The position numbers and the translations under genes were made by a program. From the NCBI RefSeq assembly GCF_000424385.1, contig NZ_AUJU01000024.1, forward strand, positions 1-64,000: DNA of 64,000 nucleotides, given 5' to 3'. The stretch comes from Butyrivibrio sp. LC3010 (GTDB lineage Bacteria > Bacillota > Clostridia > Lachnospirales > Lachnospiraceae). The notes under the pieces are model-generated. The model searched no databases. It was not told the origin of the DNA and was given only the letters and a program-made list of their open reading frames with translations. This document shows positions 1 to 8,092 of this stretch, piece after piece (within the stretch, counting starts at the first letter, position 1; every line of letters starts with the position of its first letter).

Positions 1-1332
1 GTTCTTTACAACAGGGCGAATTTCATCATCCGACAGTATGCTTCTGCCATAGAGGCATTTGACTCTTACAGGCCTCTTTTTCCCAATCAGATGCAGGTGT
101 ATAAACTTGTAAGTGAAAACCTTGAAGGGACAAAATACCATGCAGCTGGCTCATGGCTTTCTTATAATGCCCTTGACTATCTTTTGAAGAGTACCAGGGA
201 TAAGGCATACTATGGGCTTCCTTCTCAGGCTAACCAGCAGATACTTAAGCTTCTTCTTAGGGATTACAAATCATTTTTTAAAGCAGTGAAGACATACGCC
301 AAGACACCATCTGCATTTACGGGGCGTCCCCGCATGCCGGGTTATGTACGCCAGGGAAAATACAAGACTGCCATCCTTACGAATCAGATATGCAGGATAA
401 AGGATGATTCCTATATACGTTTTCCCGGAACAACAGATACTTTAAAACTTGGCAGGGACCTTCCCCAGCCCCAGGGAAAACTTAAGGAAGTACGGATAAA
501 ACCACATGGTAAGGACTTTGTGATGGATGTGGTGATCGATGTCTTAACAGTGGGTATAGAGCCTTTGGATGACAAGGATGTTCTCAGATCTCTTTCATCA
601 AAAGATGACATTTCCGATATCAGGGTCATGTCGATAGATCCGGGTACGGACAATATAGCAGCCGTAGCGAACAACTTTGGAGCAGAACCGTTTGTGATAA
701 AGGGCGGACTGATAAAGTCCGTAAACCAGTTCTACAACAAAGAAATGGGGCGGCTTTCTTCATGTGCCATGAAGTGCAATAATAGATACCGTACCAGGAA
801 AATGAGCATGCTCACAGAAAAACGCAACAGGCGCATAAAGGATGAGTTCCATAAGATAAGCAGACAGCTAGCAGACTATGCGAGGGATAACCACGTAGAT
901 GCAGTAGTGATGGGGCATAACGTATTCCAGAAACAGGAAGCGGGTATGGGGCATATTAGTAACCAGAATTTTGTGCAGATACCAATGCTGATATTTGCAG
1001 ATATGCTTAGATATAAACTTGCTGAATACGGGATCAGGTTTGCGCTTACAGAAGAGAGCTATACATCCAAAGCGGATTTCCTTGCGATGGATGCAATCCC
1101 TGTGTATAAAAAGGGAAGTAATGCTGACTATGTTTTTTCAGGAAAAAGGATAAAACGTGGACTTTACAGGCACTACGATGGGACAATAACAAATGCAGAC
1201 ATAAACGGAGCTGCAAATATCTTAAGAAAAGTATTCCCAAAGGTAACCCAATGGGATAGGGGCATAGTGGACATGCCCTGTTCTTTGGGATGCGTTAAGC
1301 ATCCCAAAGGTTCATGCCGCTTTGCGGCATAA
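1..1332 (+). CDS. tnpB: TnpB RNA-guided nuclease of an IS200/IS605-family element (5' end outside window)
   Basis: The reading frame is open from base 1, and the codons before the first ATG (91) read as typical TnpB sequence (LYNRANFIIRQ), so the gene starts upstream of the window. TnpB proteins are RNA-guided RuvC-like DNA nucleases carried by IS200/IS605 transposons. Visible motifs are the RuvC-I DPG (Asp codon at 637), a GHN motif at 913-921 where RuvC-II normally has a Glu, an EESYTSK motif from 1051, and the RuvC-III-like DxNGA (Asp codon at 1198). The usual CxxC zinc-finger pairs are absent; the region between TSK and the C-terminal FSGKRIKRGLYR block has no Cys. This matches a TnpB branch with a rearranged active site, in which a Glu elsewhere may substitute. 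No TnpA transposase is visible in the window. The 3' end overlaps a series of RNA hairpins (separate entry). Confidence 0.9.
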   Translation, partial: VLYNRANFIIRQYASAIEAFDSYRPLFPNQMQVYKLVSENLEGTKYHAAGSWLSYNALDYLLKSTRDKAYYGLPSQANQQILKLLLRDYKSFFKAVKTYAKTPSAFTGRPRMPGYVRQGKYKTAILTNQICRIKDDSYIRFPGTTDTLKLGRDLPQPQGKLKEVRIKPHGKDFVMDVVIDVLTVGIEPLDDKDVLRSLSSKDDISDIRVMSIDPGTDNIAAVANNFGAEPFVIKGGLIKSVNQFYNKEMGRLSSCAMKCNNRYRTRKMSMLTEKRNRRIKDEFHKISRQLADYARDNHVDAVVMGHNVFQKQEAGMGHISNQNFVQIPMLIFADMLRYKLAEYGIRFALTEESYTSKADFLAMDAIPVYKKGSNADYVFSGKRIKRGLYRHYDGTITNADINGAANILRKVFPKVTQWDRGIVDMPCSLGCVKHPKGSCRFAA

Positions 1333-1365
1333 CAGAAACCTCTTCCGACGCAGAGTCGGTGGAGG
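1283..1365 (+). ncRNA. Probable omegaRNA (reRNA) scaffold at the element right end
   Basis: Three consecutive hairpins lie in 83 bases. The first pairs 1283-1293 with 1299-1309 (11 bp, perfect, 5-base loop). The second pairs 1314-1320 with 1324-1330 (7 bp, perfect, 3-base loop). The third pairs 1339-1349 with 1355-1365 (11 positions with one U-U mismatch and one G-U pair, 5-base loop). The first two overlap the tnpB 3' coding end. This is where TnpB guide RNAs are known to be encoded, with the guide taken from flanking DNA just downstream. The exact scaffold end cannot be set by eye. The expected guide would begin between about 1366 and 1375. Confidence 0.65.
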
Positions 1366-1370
1366 TAGTT

Positions 1371-1655
1371 CATAAGCCTGTGACGGAATACAAGAACATG
1401 AAGGAGCCTTTTGACTATCTTCATGCTACTGACTATGGTTATGATAATCTTACACGACATGATTTTTATGGAAAACGCACGTTTTCCGCAGATGAATACG
1501 TGATGTATTGCGGTACGCATAGCGATCACATTTTGATTCCCGAGCCGTATAAAACAAAGTTTTTCGAAGGACTGCGGAGTGCGGTGCTTGCGGGCGGAGA
1601 TAAAGTAGAGTTCCGGGATACCTATGTGCTGTATCTTGCGAAGAAACCGGCGTAA
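1371..1655 (+). pseudogene. C-terminal remnant of a class I SAM-dependent methyltransferase
   Basis: From about HKPVTEYKN the frame reads as the last ~90 residues of a small-molecule class I SAM-dependent methyltransferase family. It includes a Tyr-Gly-Lys/Phe-Ser segment, YCGTHSDHI, EPYKTKFFEGLR and the terminal DTYVLYLAKKP. No start codon, ribosome binding site or SAM-binding Rossmann motif is present, because the region upstream is the TnpB element. The remnant begins within a few bases of the last omegaRNA hairpin. The simplest reading is that the IS inserted into, or recombined next to, a methyltransferase gene. Whether the N-terminal half lies left of the element cannot be seen. The remnant still ends with its own terminator at 1671-1717. 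Confidence 0.7.
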
Positions 1656-1670
1656 GCGGATAGTAAACAG

Positions 1671-1717
1671 CATTATGCATGTAAAGTGTTTATTACTTTG
1701 CATGCATAATGATTTTG
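1671..1717 (+). terminator. Rho-independent terminator after the methyltransferase remnant
   Basis: An 11-bp perfect arm (1671-1681 with 1701-1711) continues inward as a six-pair stem (1682-1687 with 1695-1700, the outermost pair a T-G wobble) around a 7-base loop. It is followed by a T-rich run from 1713. It lies 16 bases after the remnant stop codon. Confidence 0.8.
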
Positions 1718-2283
1718 TTTGTTGCTTCATACTGCAAAAAACACAACTACCCTTAAAATACTCATTATATTAGAGGGTAGCGTACTGCAACAAGGAATAT
1801 ATGCCGCAAATAAGAGAAGGATTTTATGCAGGTTCAAGTCTTTGATTTGGACACGAAAGTGCTTTTGAAAGTTCCTTTCGATAACAACTGTTTTCGGCAG
1901 TTTTACTAATGGTCAAAGATAATTTTAAAAGCTAAAATATGTTTACTTGAAGAGATTCGAAGATTCTTCAGATAATAGAGGCCAGGCAGTGCTATGGGAT
2001 ACCCACGGTGTTGTCTGGCTTCGCCAATTAATCCGGATCACCAGACAATAAATAAAAAAGGCACTTGAGATCAGGCATTCTTTCCATAATATCAGCGTCA
2101 GACAGTTTTATTCCGGTAGTTCCGATTTGCTCTACGTCATAAGAAGCAACAACATTGCTATATTTTCAACCGAAACAGAGCCTGTTTCAAATATACTACT
2201 TGAAACAGGCCCTGCATAATCTTTGATACTTTCTATTGGAAAATTTTGTAAACAATAGAATTGACCTCGAGCATCCGGAGGAA
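1718..2283. other. Gene-poor intergenic stretch with two extra hairpins
   Basis: No convincing gene is present. A 27-codon ORF (1826-1909, +) has a plausible AGAAGG ribosome binding site but no recognisable similarity. A hairpin pairs 1981-1988 with 2012-2019, with an inner TGGG/CCCA stem. A second perfect 11-bp hairpin pairs 2180-2190 with 2200-2210 and has no strong T tract on either strand. The latter could act as a terminator for the AraC gene ending at 2284 or as a protein-binding palindrome; neither can be shown here. Confidence 0.4.
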
Positions 2284-3504
2284 TCACTGATTTATCATCT
2301 TTCTGTATTGTGTTGGAGTCATTCCTTTTTCCTGCCTGAATATTCTGGTGAAATAAGTAACATCAGGAATTCCGCATGAATTAGCCACTTCCTGAATCTG
2401 AAGATCAGTGGCATTTAAAAGGAATATTGCATGTTCAAGGCGTTTAAAATTAACATAGCCGGTGAAAGTTTTGGATGTTTCTTTTTTAAATAATGTAGCC
2501 AGATAGCTTTTATTAAGTCCAAGGCTAGCGGCTGTACTTTGTAATGTGAGTTCTGTGTTTGTCAAATTTTGCATAATGTGGTTTAGGACTTTTTGCATTG
2601 TAGCTGAATAGCCTGTTGTGGAATTGTGCTGAACCATTGTGCAGTATTTTTTAAGTATTTCTCTGTGAATATCCTTATCCTGGTTAGGAGATGTCATATT
2701 CTCAATTTTTATAGCCATACGTCTGGACATCTCATCAAGATGGATGGGATGGACATTACCCCTTTCAGCGCCTTTGCGGCAGATGGTGTTGAAGGCAAGG
2801 AGATTATTCTTTTTACTTCTAAGTGTGCTTGTGGAGCGGTTGTCGATATTGCTGAGAGCCTGATCGGTGCTGTATTTCATGGCAGAGTTGAAGTCTCCTC
2901 TTGAAATGGAATCAATAACTTTTTCTTCTAATCCATAGCGGTATTCGAGTCTCTGCATAATATCTTCATAATTGTTATTATCCATGGCAGTCAGATAATC
3001 GGTATCGCCTTTAACAGGCTGCTTAAGATATTCTATTCTGAAATTCCCGATTCCATAGACATTTTCGCCAAGGGTTTCAAGGAAAGCCTCAATTACGGAA
3101 CTGTCACGAAGACAGGGAATGGTTGCTAAATACTGATTTATAAAAGAGTGCAGTGATGAAGGAATTCCAAGTTTATCGCAGATTTCAGTGGTGCGATATA
3201 CTCCGGAAATTTCTGTAAGGTATGGACCTATATATAGTGAAGTTTCAAGCTCCTGGTTTGGAACCGGAATTAATATATAGTGACATTCGTACATATCACT
3301 CAACATATAGATTATGTGATTATCGGTAAAATGGGGATCTATTCCTTCAAACTGTGTTACGGATACAGATGTTGGTTGCAGAATAGCTCTCCTAAGTCCC
3401 AGGTCAATTTCATCTGATAAAGGCTCATTTATGTTAACAACGTGGTTACCTAAATTTAATTTATTAAAAAAAGACACTGCATAATTTAAAAACTGATTTT
3501 GCAT
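2284..3504 (-). CDS. AraC-family transcriptional regulator
   Basis: This is a 406-residue protein. The C-terminal ~100 residues form an AraC/XylS double helix-turn-helix domain: the first helix pair is around NTELTLQSTAASLGLNKSYLATLFKKETSKTF and the second is the LQIQEVANSCGIPDVTYFTRIFRQEKGMTPTQYR signature. The N-terminal ~280 residues resemble the large sensory region seen in Lachnospiraceae AraC regulators of sugar loci and have no obvious membrane segment. The start has a GGAGG 12 bases upstream. The gene is divergent from the GPH transporter operon at 3773, so it most likely activates that operon in response to the imported glycoside. Several AGAACT-containing repeats lie in the shared promoter region. 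Confidence 0.88.
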   Translation of the reverse strand: MQNQFLNYAVSFFNKLNLGNHVVNINEPLSDEIDLGLRRAILQPTSVSVTQFEGIDPHFTDNHIIYMLSDMYECHYILIPVPNQELETSLYIGPYLTEISGVYRTTEICDKLGIPSSLHSFINQYLATIPCLRDSSVIEAFLETLGENVYGIGNFRIEYLKQPVKGDTDYLTAMDNNNYEDIMQRLEYRYGLEEKVIDSISRGDFNSAMKYSTDQALSNIDNRSTSTLRSKKNNLLAFNTICRKGAERGNVHPIHLDEMSRRMAIKIENMTSPNQDKDIHREILKKYCTMVQHNSTTGYSATMQKVLNHIMQNLTNTELTLQSTAASLGLNKSYLATLFKKETSKTFTGYVNFKRLEHAIFLLNATDLQIQEVANSCGIPDVTYFTRIFRQEKGMTPTQYRKMINQ

Positions 3505-3772
3505 AATATAACAAAACCTCCATAGTAATCTCTAGTTGGGCGCTCCCTAGAATATAGAACTGAAATATATCTAAAAAGAAATTATATTATATTTTCCAGT
3601 GTAAATAGAACTATATTTTGATGACATTGTATTATATTTTGTTTATGAGATAAAGAGTAAATATAATACTAAAATGAATAAATATAGTTCTTTTTGCTTT
3701 TCAAAAATAAGATTATTATAACCTCACAAAAAACATGTTGTATTGGGGACAACATAAATTAGGAGGGTAATT
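3505..3772. promoter_or_regulatory. Divergent promoter region with repeated AGAACT boxes
   Basis: The very AT-rich 268-base region separates the araC-type gene from the transporter operon. AGAACT occurs at 3556 and 3607 on the + strand and as its reverse complement ending at 3691. The last two are an exact 12-base inverted pair, 3607-3618 and 3680-3691. AraC-family regulators bind paired asymmetric sites, so these are candidate operators. No single unambiguous -35/-10 pair could be chosen in such AT-rich DNA. Confidence 0.45.
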
Positions 3773-5278
3773 ATGGAACAGAACATTAGCGGTGTTAACA
3801 GGGCCAAATGGTGGCAAATAGCAGGACTTGCACTTAATGACGTTGCTACCAATTTATATATGTGGGAGATGATTTTTATCTCATATTATCTGAATGGTAT
3901 TGTTGGTGCCGGGGTGGTAATCGCATCTTCTCTTGCGACAGTAATGAGACTGTGGGATGGAATCACGGATCCTATTATAGGAATCATTCTTGATAAGACT
4001 GGTGGAAAGTTCGGAAAGAACAGACCTTTTCTTGTAATTGGTCAGCTCATAATGCTTGTGATGTCAGCATTTATGTTCTTTGTAACACCTAAATTTCCAA
4101 AGGCAGCACAGTTTGCAGTATTTGTAATATTCTATGCTTTATACATCATAGGTTACACATGCCAGTGCGTAGTTACAAAATCAGCTCAGACATGTCTTAC
4201 TAATGATCCGAAGCAGAGACCTACATTTGGAATTTATGCCGGAATTTTTGGCTCCATATTCTTCACAGTAGCTCCTCTGTATTCATACACATATCTTTTA
4301 GGAAAGCATCAGTATCAGTTCGGAATGGAATACTTCCAGGAAATGTGGGTAGTTGTAGCTGTTCTTTCTTTCGTTCTTACAGCAATAGCATATATCGCTA
4401 TCAGAGGAAAAGATAAGCCTGAATTTTACGGAATTGGCAATGGCCTGGAACAGAAAGTCAGCATTAAGGATTACATTGAGGTTCTTAAGAAAAATCGCGC
4501 ATTACAGATGCTTGTAATTTCAGCTTCTACAGATAAGCTTGCAACTTCAATGAACGGAAATGCGACAGTAGCAATTATCGTATATGCAATTATCTGCAAA
4601 AACGCAGGAGCAGCAGGACTGGTTGGTACTTATACTCTTGTTCCCAGCATAATAATTCTTTTCCTTGGAATCGGTTATGTGGCAAGAAAGTTTGGACAGA
4701 TGAAGGGATTCAAGTATTCAAGCTATGCAGCACTCTTTACTATGATTGCTCTTATCGCTATGTTTATTTTTGGTGATCCCACTCAGCTTTCACTTCCAGG
4801 AGATGGAAAGTTTGCAGGATGGAATACATTTTCACTGGCATTTGTAGTACTTATGGTTCTTTATACAGGATTTAAGCAGATAGCCGGAAGCCTGGTTTAT
4901 CCTATGACAGCAGATTGCACGGATTATGAAGTATATAGAAGTGGAAAATACGTACCGGGACTTATCGGAACAGTTTTCAGCTTTATTGATAAGCTCATCT
5001 CATCATTGGCACCACTTATCATTGGCGTTCTTTGCGCAGCAGTAAGCTCTTCATCTGAGCTTCCTACAGCTGAGACACCATATTCTGCAGGACTTGCAGC
5101 AGTTGGCCTGTTCTGCATGTTTGGAATTATTATTTTTGGATATCTCTGCAATATAATTGCAATGCATTTCTATCCGCTTACTAAGGAAAAAATGGAATCT
5201 ATTTCAGCAGACATTGCGAGAATAAAGAGAGAATCAACAAATGAAAGTAAAATTGAATTAAAAAAAAAGGGAGCATGA
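3773..5278 (+). CDS. GPH-family (glycoside-pentoside-hexuronide) MFS sugar transporter
   Basis: This is a 501-residue integral membrane protein with about 12 hydrophobic segments. The family signature RLWDGITDPIIGIILDKTGGKFGKNRPFL lies near residues 60-90, and the second-half motif YPMTADCTDYEVYRSGKYVPG near 375-400. GPH transporters are cation symporters for disaccharides and glycosides (melibiose, lactose, xylosides, glucuronides). The start follows a strong GGAGGG. The gene ends 5 bases before the GH3 gene, so the two are co-transcribed, and the substrate is probably the glycoside cleaved by that enzyme. The sugar cannot be named from sequence alone. Confidence 0.9.
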   Translation: MEQNISGVNRAKWWQIAGLALNDVATNLYMWEMIFISYYLNGIVGAGVVIASSLATVMRLWDGITDPIIGIILDKTGGKFGKNRPFLVIGQLIMLVMSAFMFFVTPKFPKAAQFAVFVIFYALYIIGYTCQCVVTKSAQTCLTNDPKQRPTFGIYAGIFGSIFFTVAPLYSYTYLLGKHQYQFGMEYFQEMWVVVAVLSFVLTAIAYIAIRGKDKPEFYGIGNGLEQKVSIKDYIEVLKKNRALQMLVISASTDKLATSMNGNATVAIIVYAIICKNAGAAGLVGTYTLVPSIIILFLGIGYVARKFGQMKGFKYSSYAALFTMIALIAMFIFGDPTQLSLPGDGKFAGWNTFSLAFVVLMVLYTGFKQIAGSLVYPMTADCTDYEVYRSGKYVPGLIGTVFSFIDKLISSLAPLIIGVLCAAVSSSSELPTAETPYSAGLAAVGLFCMFGIIIFGYLCNIIAMHFYPLTKEKMESISADIARIKRESTNESKIELKKKGA

Positions 5279-5283
5279 TATAA

Positions 5284-7008
5284 ATGGTAGATCTTAAGGC
5301 AAAGCCCTTTAACCTTAATAGCGAACAAATAAGTTGGGTACATAATACATTAGAATCTTTGAGTGAAGAGGAGAAAATAGGACAGCTTTTCATAAATCTC
5401 ACAGTACAGAGGGATAAAGAGACACTGTCAAAGCTTGTGAACGAATACCACATTGGTGGTGTTCGTTGGCAAGGCGGTACACTTGAAGAGGTCTATGAGC
5501 AGAATAAATATTTCCAGGAAAATAGCAAGGTTCCGGTGCTTATAGCAGCCAATACGGAGGCTGGAGGAAACGGTGCTGTTTCTGAGGGAACGCTGGTAGC
5601 ATCAGGAGCTGCCTGCGGAGCTTCAAAAAGCGATGAAACAGTCAGAGATATGGCTGCAGTTGGAGCTGAGGAAGCAAAAGCAGTAGGCTGTAACTGGGTA
5701 TTTGCACCTGTTTGCGATGTGGTTTCAAACTGGAGAAATACAATAGTAAATACCAGAGCTTTCGGAAATGATCCTAAACTTGTTGCCGAGCGTTCGCTTG
5801 TATATATGAAAGAGAACATGAAAAGGGGTATTGCCTGTGCTGCCAAGCACTTTCCGGGCGATGGTTCTGAAGAAAGAGATCAGCACCTGGTTATGGGATG
5901 CAACGATCTGTCAGTAGAAGAGTGGGATGAAAGTTTCGGTTATGTGTACAAAACTCTTATTGATGAAGGTCTTGCAAGTATCATGGTTGGACATATATGC
6001 CAGCCTGCTTATTCGAAAAAATTTATTCCTGGAATCAAAGACGGTGAAATAAAGCCGGCAACCCTTTCGCCTGAACTGCTTCAGAATTTACTTAGGGACC
6101 AGCTTGGATTCAACGGACTCATTGTAACTGATGCGTCTCATATGGTTGGACTTACTGCATCAATGTCAAGAAAAGACTATATTCCGGGCGTTATAGCAGC
6201 CGGATGTGACATGATTCTGTTTTTCAATGATCCAAAAGAAGACATCGGATATGTGAAAGAGGGTCTTGAGAGCGGGGTAATCTCAAAGGAAAGATTCGAA
6301 GATGCACTCCTTAGAATTCTTGGACTTAAGGCTATGCTTGGCTTAAATGAGCTTAAATTCCCTGGGAAAGAAGGTCTTAAAACAGTTGGATGTGATGCTC
6401 ATCATGAACTTGCTGCTAAAGCTGCAGATGAAAGTATAACTCTTGTAAAGGATACCCAGGGCGTACTTCCGGTAAATCCTGCAGATAAGAAAAAACTCAG
6501 ATTATATTTTATTGAGAGTGCACCGGTATCCATGGCAAATGGTGCTGACAAAGCAAAGGCAAACCTTATTAAAGAGCTGGAAGCTGCTGGATTTAATGTA
6601 ACTGCGCCAAAAGACTATTATGAATATGAAATGGAAGGACCAAGTCCTTTTAATAAGTTTAAGGTAATGAGTCATGAGTCACGTGAGAAATTCAAGAAAA
6701 ACACAGATCTGGTTCTGTTTGTCATAAACATGAAGGGATATGCTCAGACTAACAATGTCAGATTATGTTATGATGCATCACACTCATCACAGAATCCATG
6801 GTTTGTCGGAGAAGTTCCTACAATAGCTATTTCGCTGAATTATACGAATCATCTTATAGATGTGCCTATGATGAAAACCTTTATAAATGCATATGCTGAT
6901 TCTAAGGAATATCTTCATGCTTTGGTTGAAAAAATCGTTGGAAAATCAGGGTTTAAGGGTACTGCAAATGATTTGGTATGGTGCGGGCGCTGGGATACAA
7001 AATTGTGA
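5284..7008 (+). CDS. Glycoside hydrolase family 3 enzyme, NagZ-like (beta-N-acetylhexosaminidase type)
   Basis: The 574-residue protein has the GH3 catalytic barrel in residues ~1-360 and an alpha/beta sandwich domain in ~370-574. The catalytic nucleophile lies in the IVTDASHM motif near residue 283. The loop KHFPGDGSEERDQH near 195-206 keeps the Asp-x-His dyad (DQH) of NagZ-type enzymes, which serves as their unusual acid/base and is absent from GH3 beta-glucosidases. The usual HG after PG reads DG here. No signal peptide is seen, so it acts in the cytoplasm on a sugar imported by the adjacent GPH transporter. A role on GlcNAc- or muropeptide-type glycosides is inferred from the dyad. Glucosidase or xylosidase activity cannot be ruled out. 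Confidence 0.85.
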   Translation: MVDLKAKPFNLNSEQISWVHNTLESLSEEEKIGQLFINLTVQRDKETLSKLVNEYHIGGVRWQGGTLEEVYEQNKYFQENSKVPVLIAANTEAGGNGAVSEGTLVASGAACGASKSDETVRDMAAVGAEEAKAVGCNWVFAPVCDVVSNWRNTIVNTRAFGNDPKLVAERSLVYMKENMKRGIACAAKHFPGDGSEERDQHLVMGCNDLSVEEWDESFGYVYKTLIDEGLASIMVGHICQPAYSKKFIPGIKDGEIKPATLSPELLQNLLRDQLGFNGLIVTDASHMVGLTASMSRKDYIPGVIAAGCDMILFFNDPKEDIGYVKEGLESGVISKERFEDALLRILGLKAMLGLNELKFPGKEGLKTVGCDAHHELAAKAADESITLVKDTQGVLPVNPADKKKLRLYFIESAPVSMANGADKAKANLIKELEAAGFNVTAPKDYYEYEMEGPSPFNKFKVMSHESREKFKKNTDLVLFVINMKGYAQTNNVRLCYDASHSSQNPWFVGEVPTIAISLNYTNHLIDVPMMKTFINAYADSKEYLHALVEKIVGKSGFKGTANDLVWCGRWDTKL

Positions 7009-7071
7009 TTTTGAGGTCGATTTTGTCCGCAATAAGCAAAAAAGTTTAAAAATCTAAAAAATGATAATAAA

Positions 7072-7105
7072 GCCATTCATTGCAGGTTTATATGCAATGA
7101 ATGGC
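7072..7105 (+). terminator. Intercistronic 13-bp hairpin after the GH3 gene
   Basis: A perfect 13-bp inverted repeat pairs 7072-7084 with 7093-7105 around an 8-base loop and is followed by AATATTT. It lies between the GH3 stop and the HAD start. It may be a partial terminator or an RNA-stabilising hairpin. Its position covers the first in-frame ATG at 7061, an argument for starting the next gene downstream. Confidence 0.6.
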
Positions 7106-7129
7106 AATATTTATAGAAGGAAGAGAAAT

Positions 7130-7960
7130 ATGTCAGTTTTTGATAACTTTATTAAAAAGAATAATTTCATAGTATGTATAGATTCTGATGGCTGTGCCAT
7201 GGATACAATGAATATTAAGCACATTAGATGCTTTGGCCCCTGTATGGTGGATGAGTGGGACCTTGATCAGTGGAGAGATGACATTTTAAACAGATGGAAT
7301 GAGATTAATCTGTTTTCAAAAACAAGAGGAATAAACAGATTCAAAGGCCTTGCGATGATGCTGTCTGAAGTGAATGATAAATACTGTGAGATAGATGGTA
7401 TAAAGGCTTTATGCACCTGGACTGAGGATGCACCTGAGTTATCAAATGATGCAATGGAAAAAATGATTAATGCAAATGAGATTTTTGCTAAGGCACTAAA
7501 TTGGAGCATAGCTGTTAATAAAGGAATAGATGCGTTACCAAAGGAGGAGATTAAGCCTTTTGGAGGAGTTAAGGAAGCCCTTGAGGAAATACACAAGCAT
7601 TGTGATATTGCTGTAGTTTCAAGTGCTAATCCGGAAGCAGTTAAAGCCGAATGGGACAGATTTGGACTTTTACCCTATGTGGATGTTGTGTGCACTCAGG
7701 ATATGGGAAGTAAGGCATTTTGTATTGGTGAACTGGCAAAGAAGGGATATGCATTATCAAATATCCTTATGTGCGGTGATGCAGTTGGAGATCTTAATGC
7801 TGCAAATTCAGTAGGGGTACACTATTATCCCATCCGCGTAAGGCATGAAGAGGAATCCTGGAAAGAACTTTTGGCTGAGACAATGCCAAGATTTCTTAAA
7901 GAAAATTTTGATATGGAGTATCAAAAAGAACTTATTGATAAGTTTATGGATAACTTCTAG
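7130..7960 (+). CDS. HAD-superfamily hydrolase (probable sugar or nucleotide phosphatase)
   Basis: From the chosen start the protein has 276 residues. HAD motifs are present in order: motif I DSDG (nucleophile Asp near residue 17), motif II VVSSANP, motif III Lys in GSKAF, and motif IV GDAVGDLNAA. The helical cap is inserted between motifs I and II (about residues 30-160). The ATG at 7130 is preferred because GAAGGAAGAG sits just before it, whereas the ATG at 7061 lies in a hairpin without a ribosome binding site. The gene follows GH3 and may be the last gene of that operon, possibly dephosphorylating a product sugar. The substrate is unknown. Confidence 0.8.
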   Translation: MSVFDNFIKKNNFIVCIDSDGCAMDTMNIKHIRCFGPCMVDEWDLDQWRDDILNRWNEINLFSKTRGINRFKGLAMMLSEVNDKYCEIDGIKALCTWTEDAPELSNDAMEKMINANEIFAKALNWSIAVNKGIDALPKEEIKPFGGVKEALEEIHKHCDIAVVSSANPEAVKAEWDRFGLLPYVDVVCTQDMGSKAFCIGELAKKGYALSNILMCGDAVGDLNAANSVGVHYYPIRVRHEEESWKELLAETMPRFLKENFDMEYQKELIDKFMDNF

Positions 7961-8092
7961 GAAAAAATGATATTATTGAATTAAAGATAAGTAGAAGTTT
8001 GCCACATTATTGATGAGCCAATATCAAGCAGATATTTGTACATAGTTTCTTAAATAACCAGACAGGTTATTTTGCAAAGTGGAGATGAATCT

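Larger units (their letters stand above)
1..1370 (+). mobile_element. Right part of an IS200/IS605-family (TnpB-carrying) insertion element
   Basis: The element is recognised from tnpB and the hairpin-rich right end that follows it. Elements of this family lack terminal inverted repeats and end in subterminal hairpins. The last clear hairpin ends at 1365, and coding sequence of an unrelated methyltransferase resumes by about 1371, so the right boundary is placed near 1370. The left end is outside the window, so it is unknown whether tnpA is present. Confidence 0.7.

Noticed and set aside
1826..1909. 27-codon ORF with an AGAAGG ribosome binding site
   Set aside because: Too short and without recognisable similarity to call a gene; kept only as a note in the intergenic entry.
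7061..7129. Upstream ATG extension of the HAD hydrolase
   Set aside because: The ATG lies just before a 13-bp hairpin with no ribosome binding site, whereas the ATG at 7130 has a good one and begins the conserved fold.
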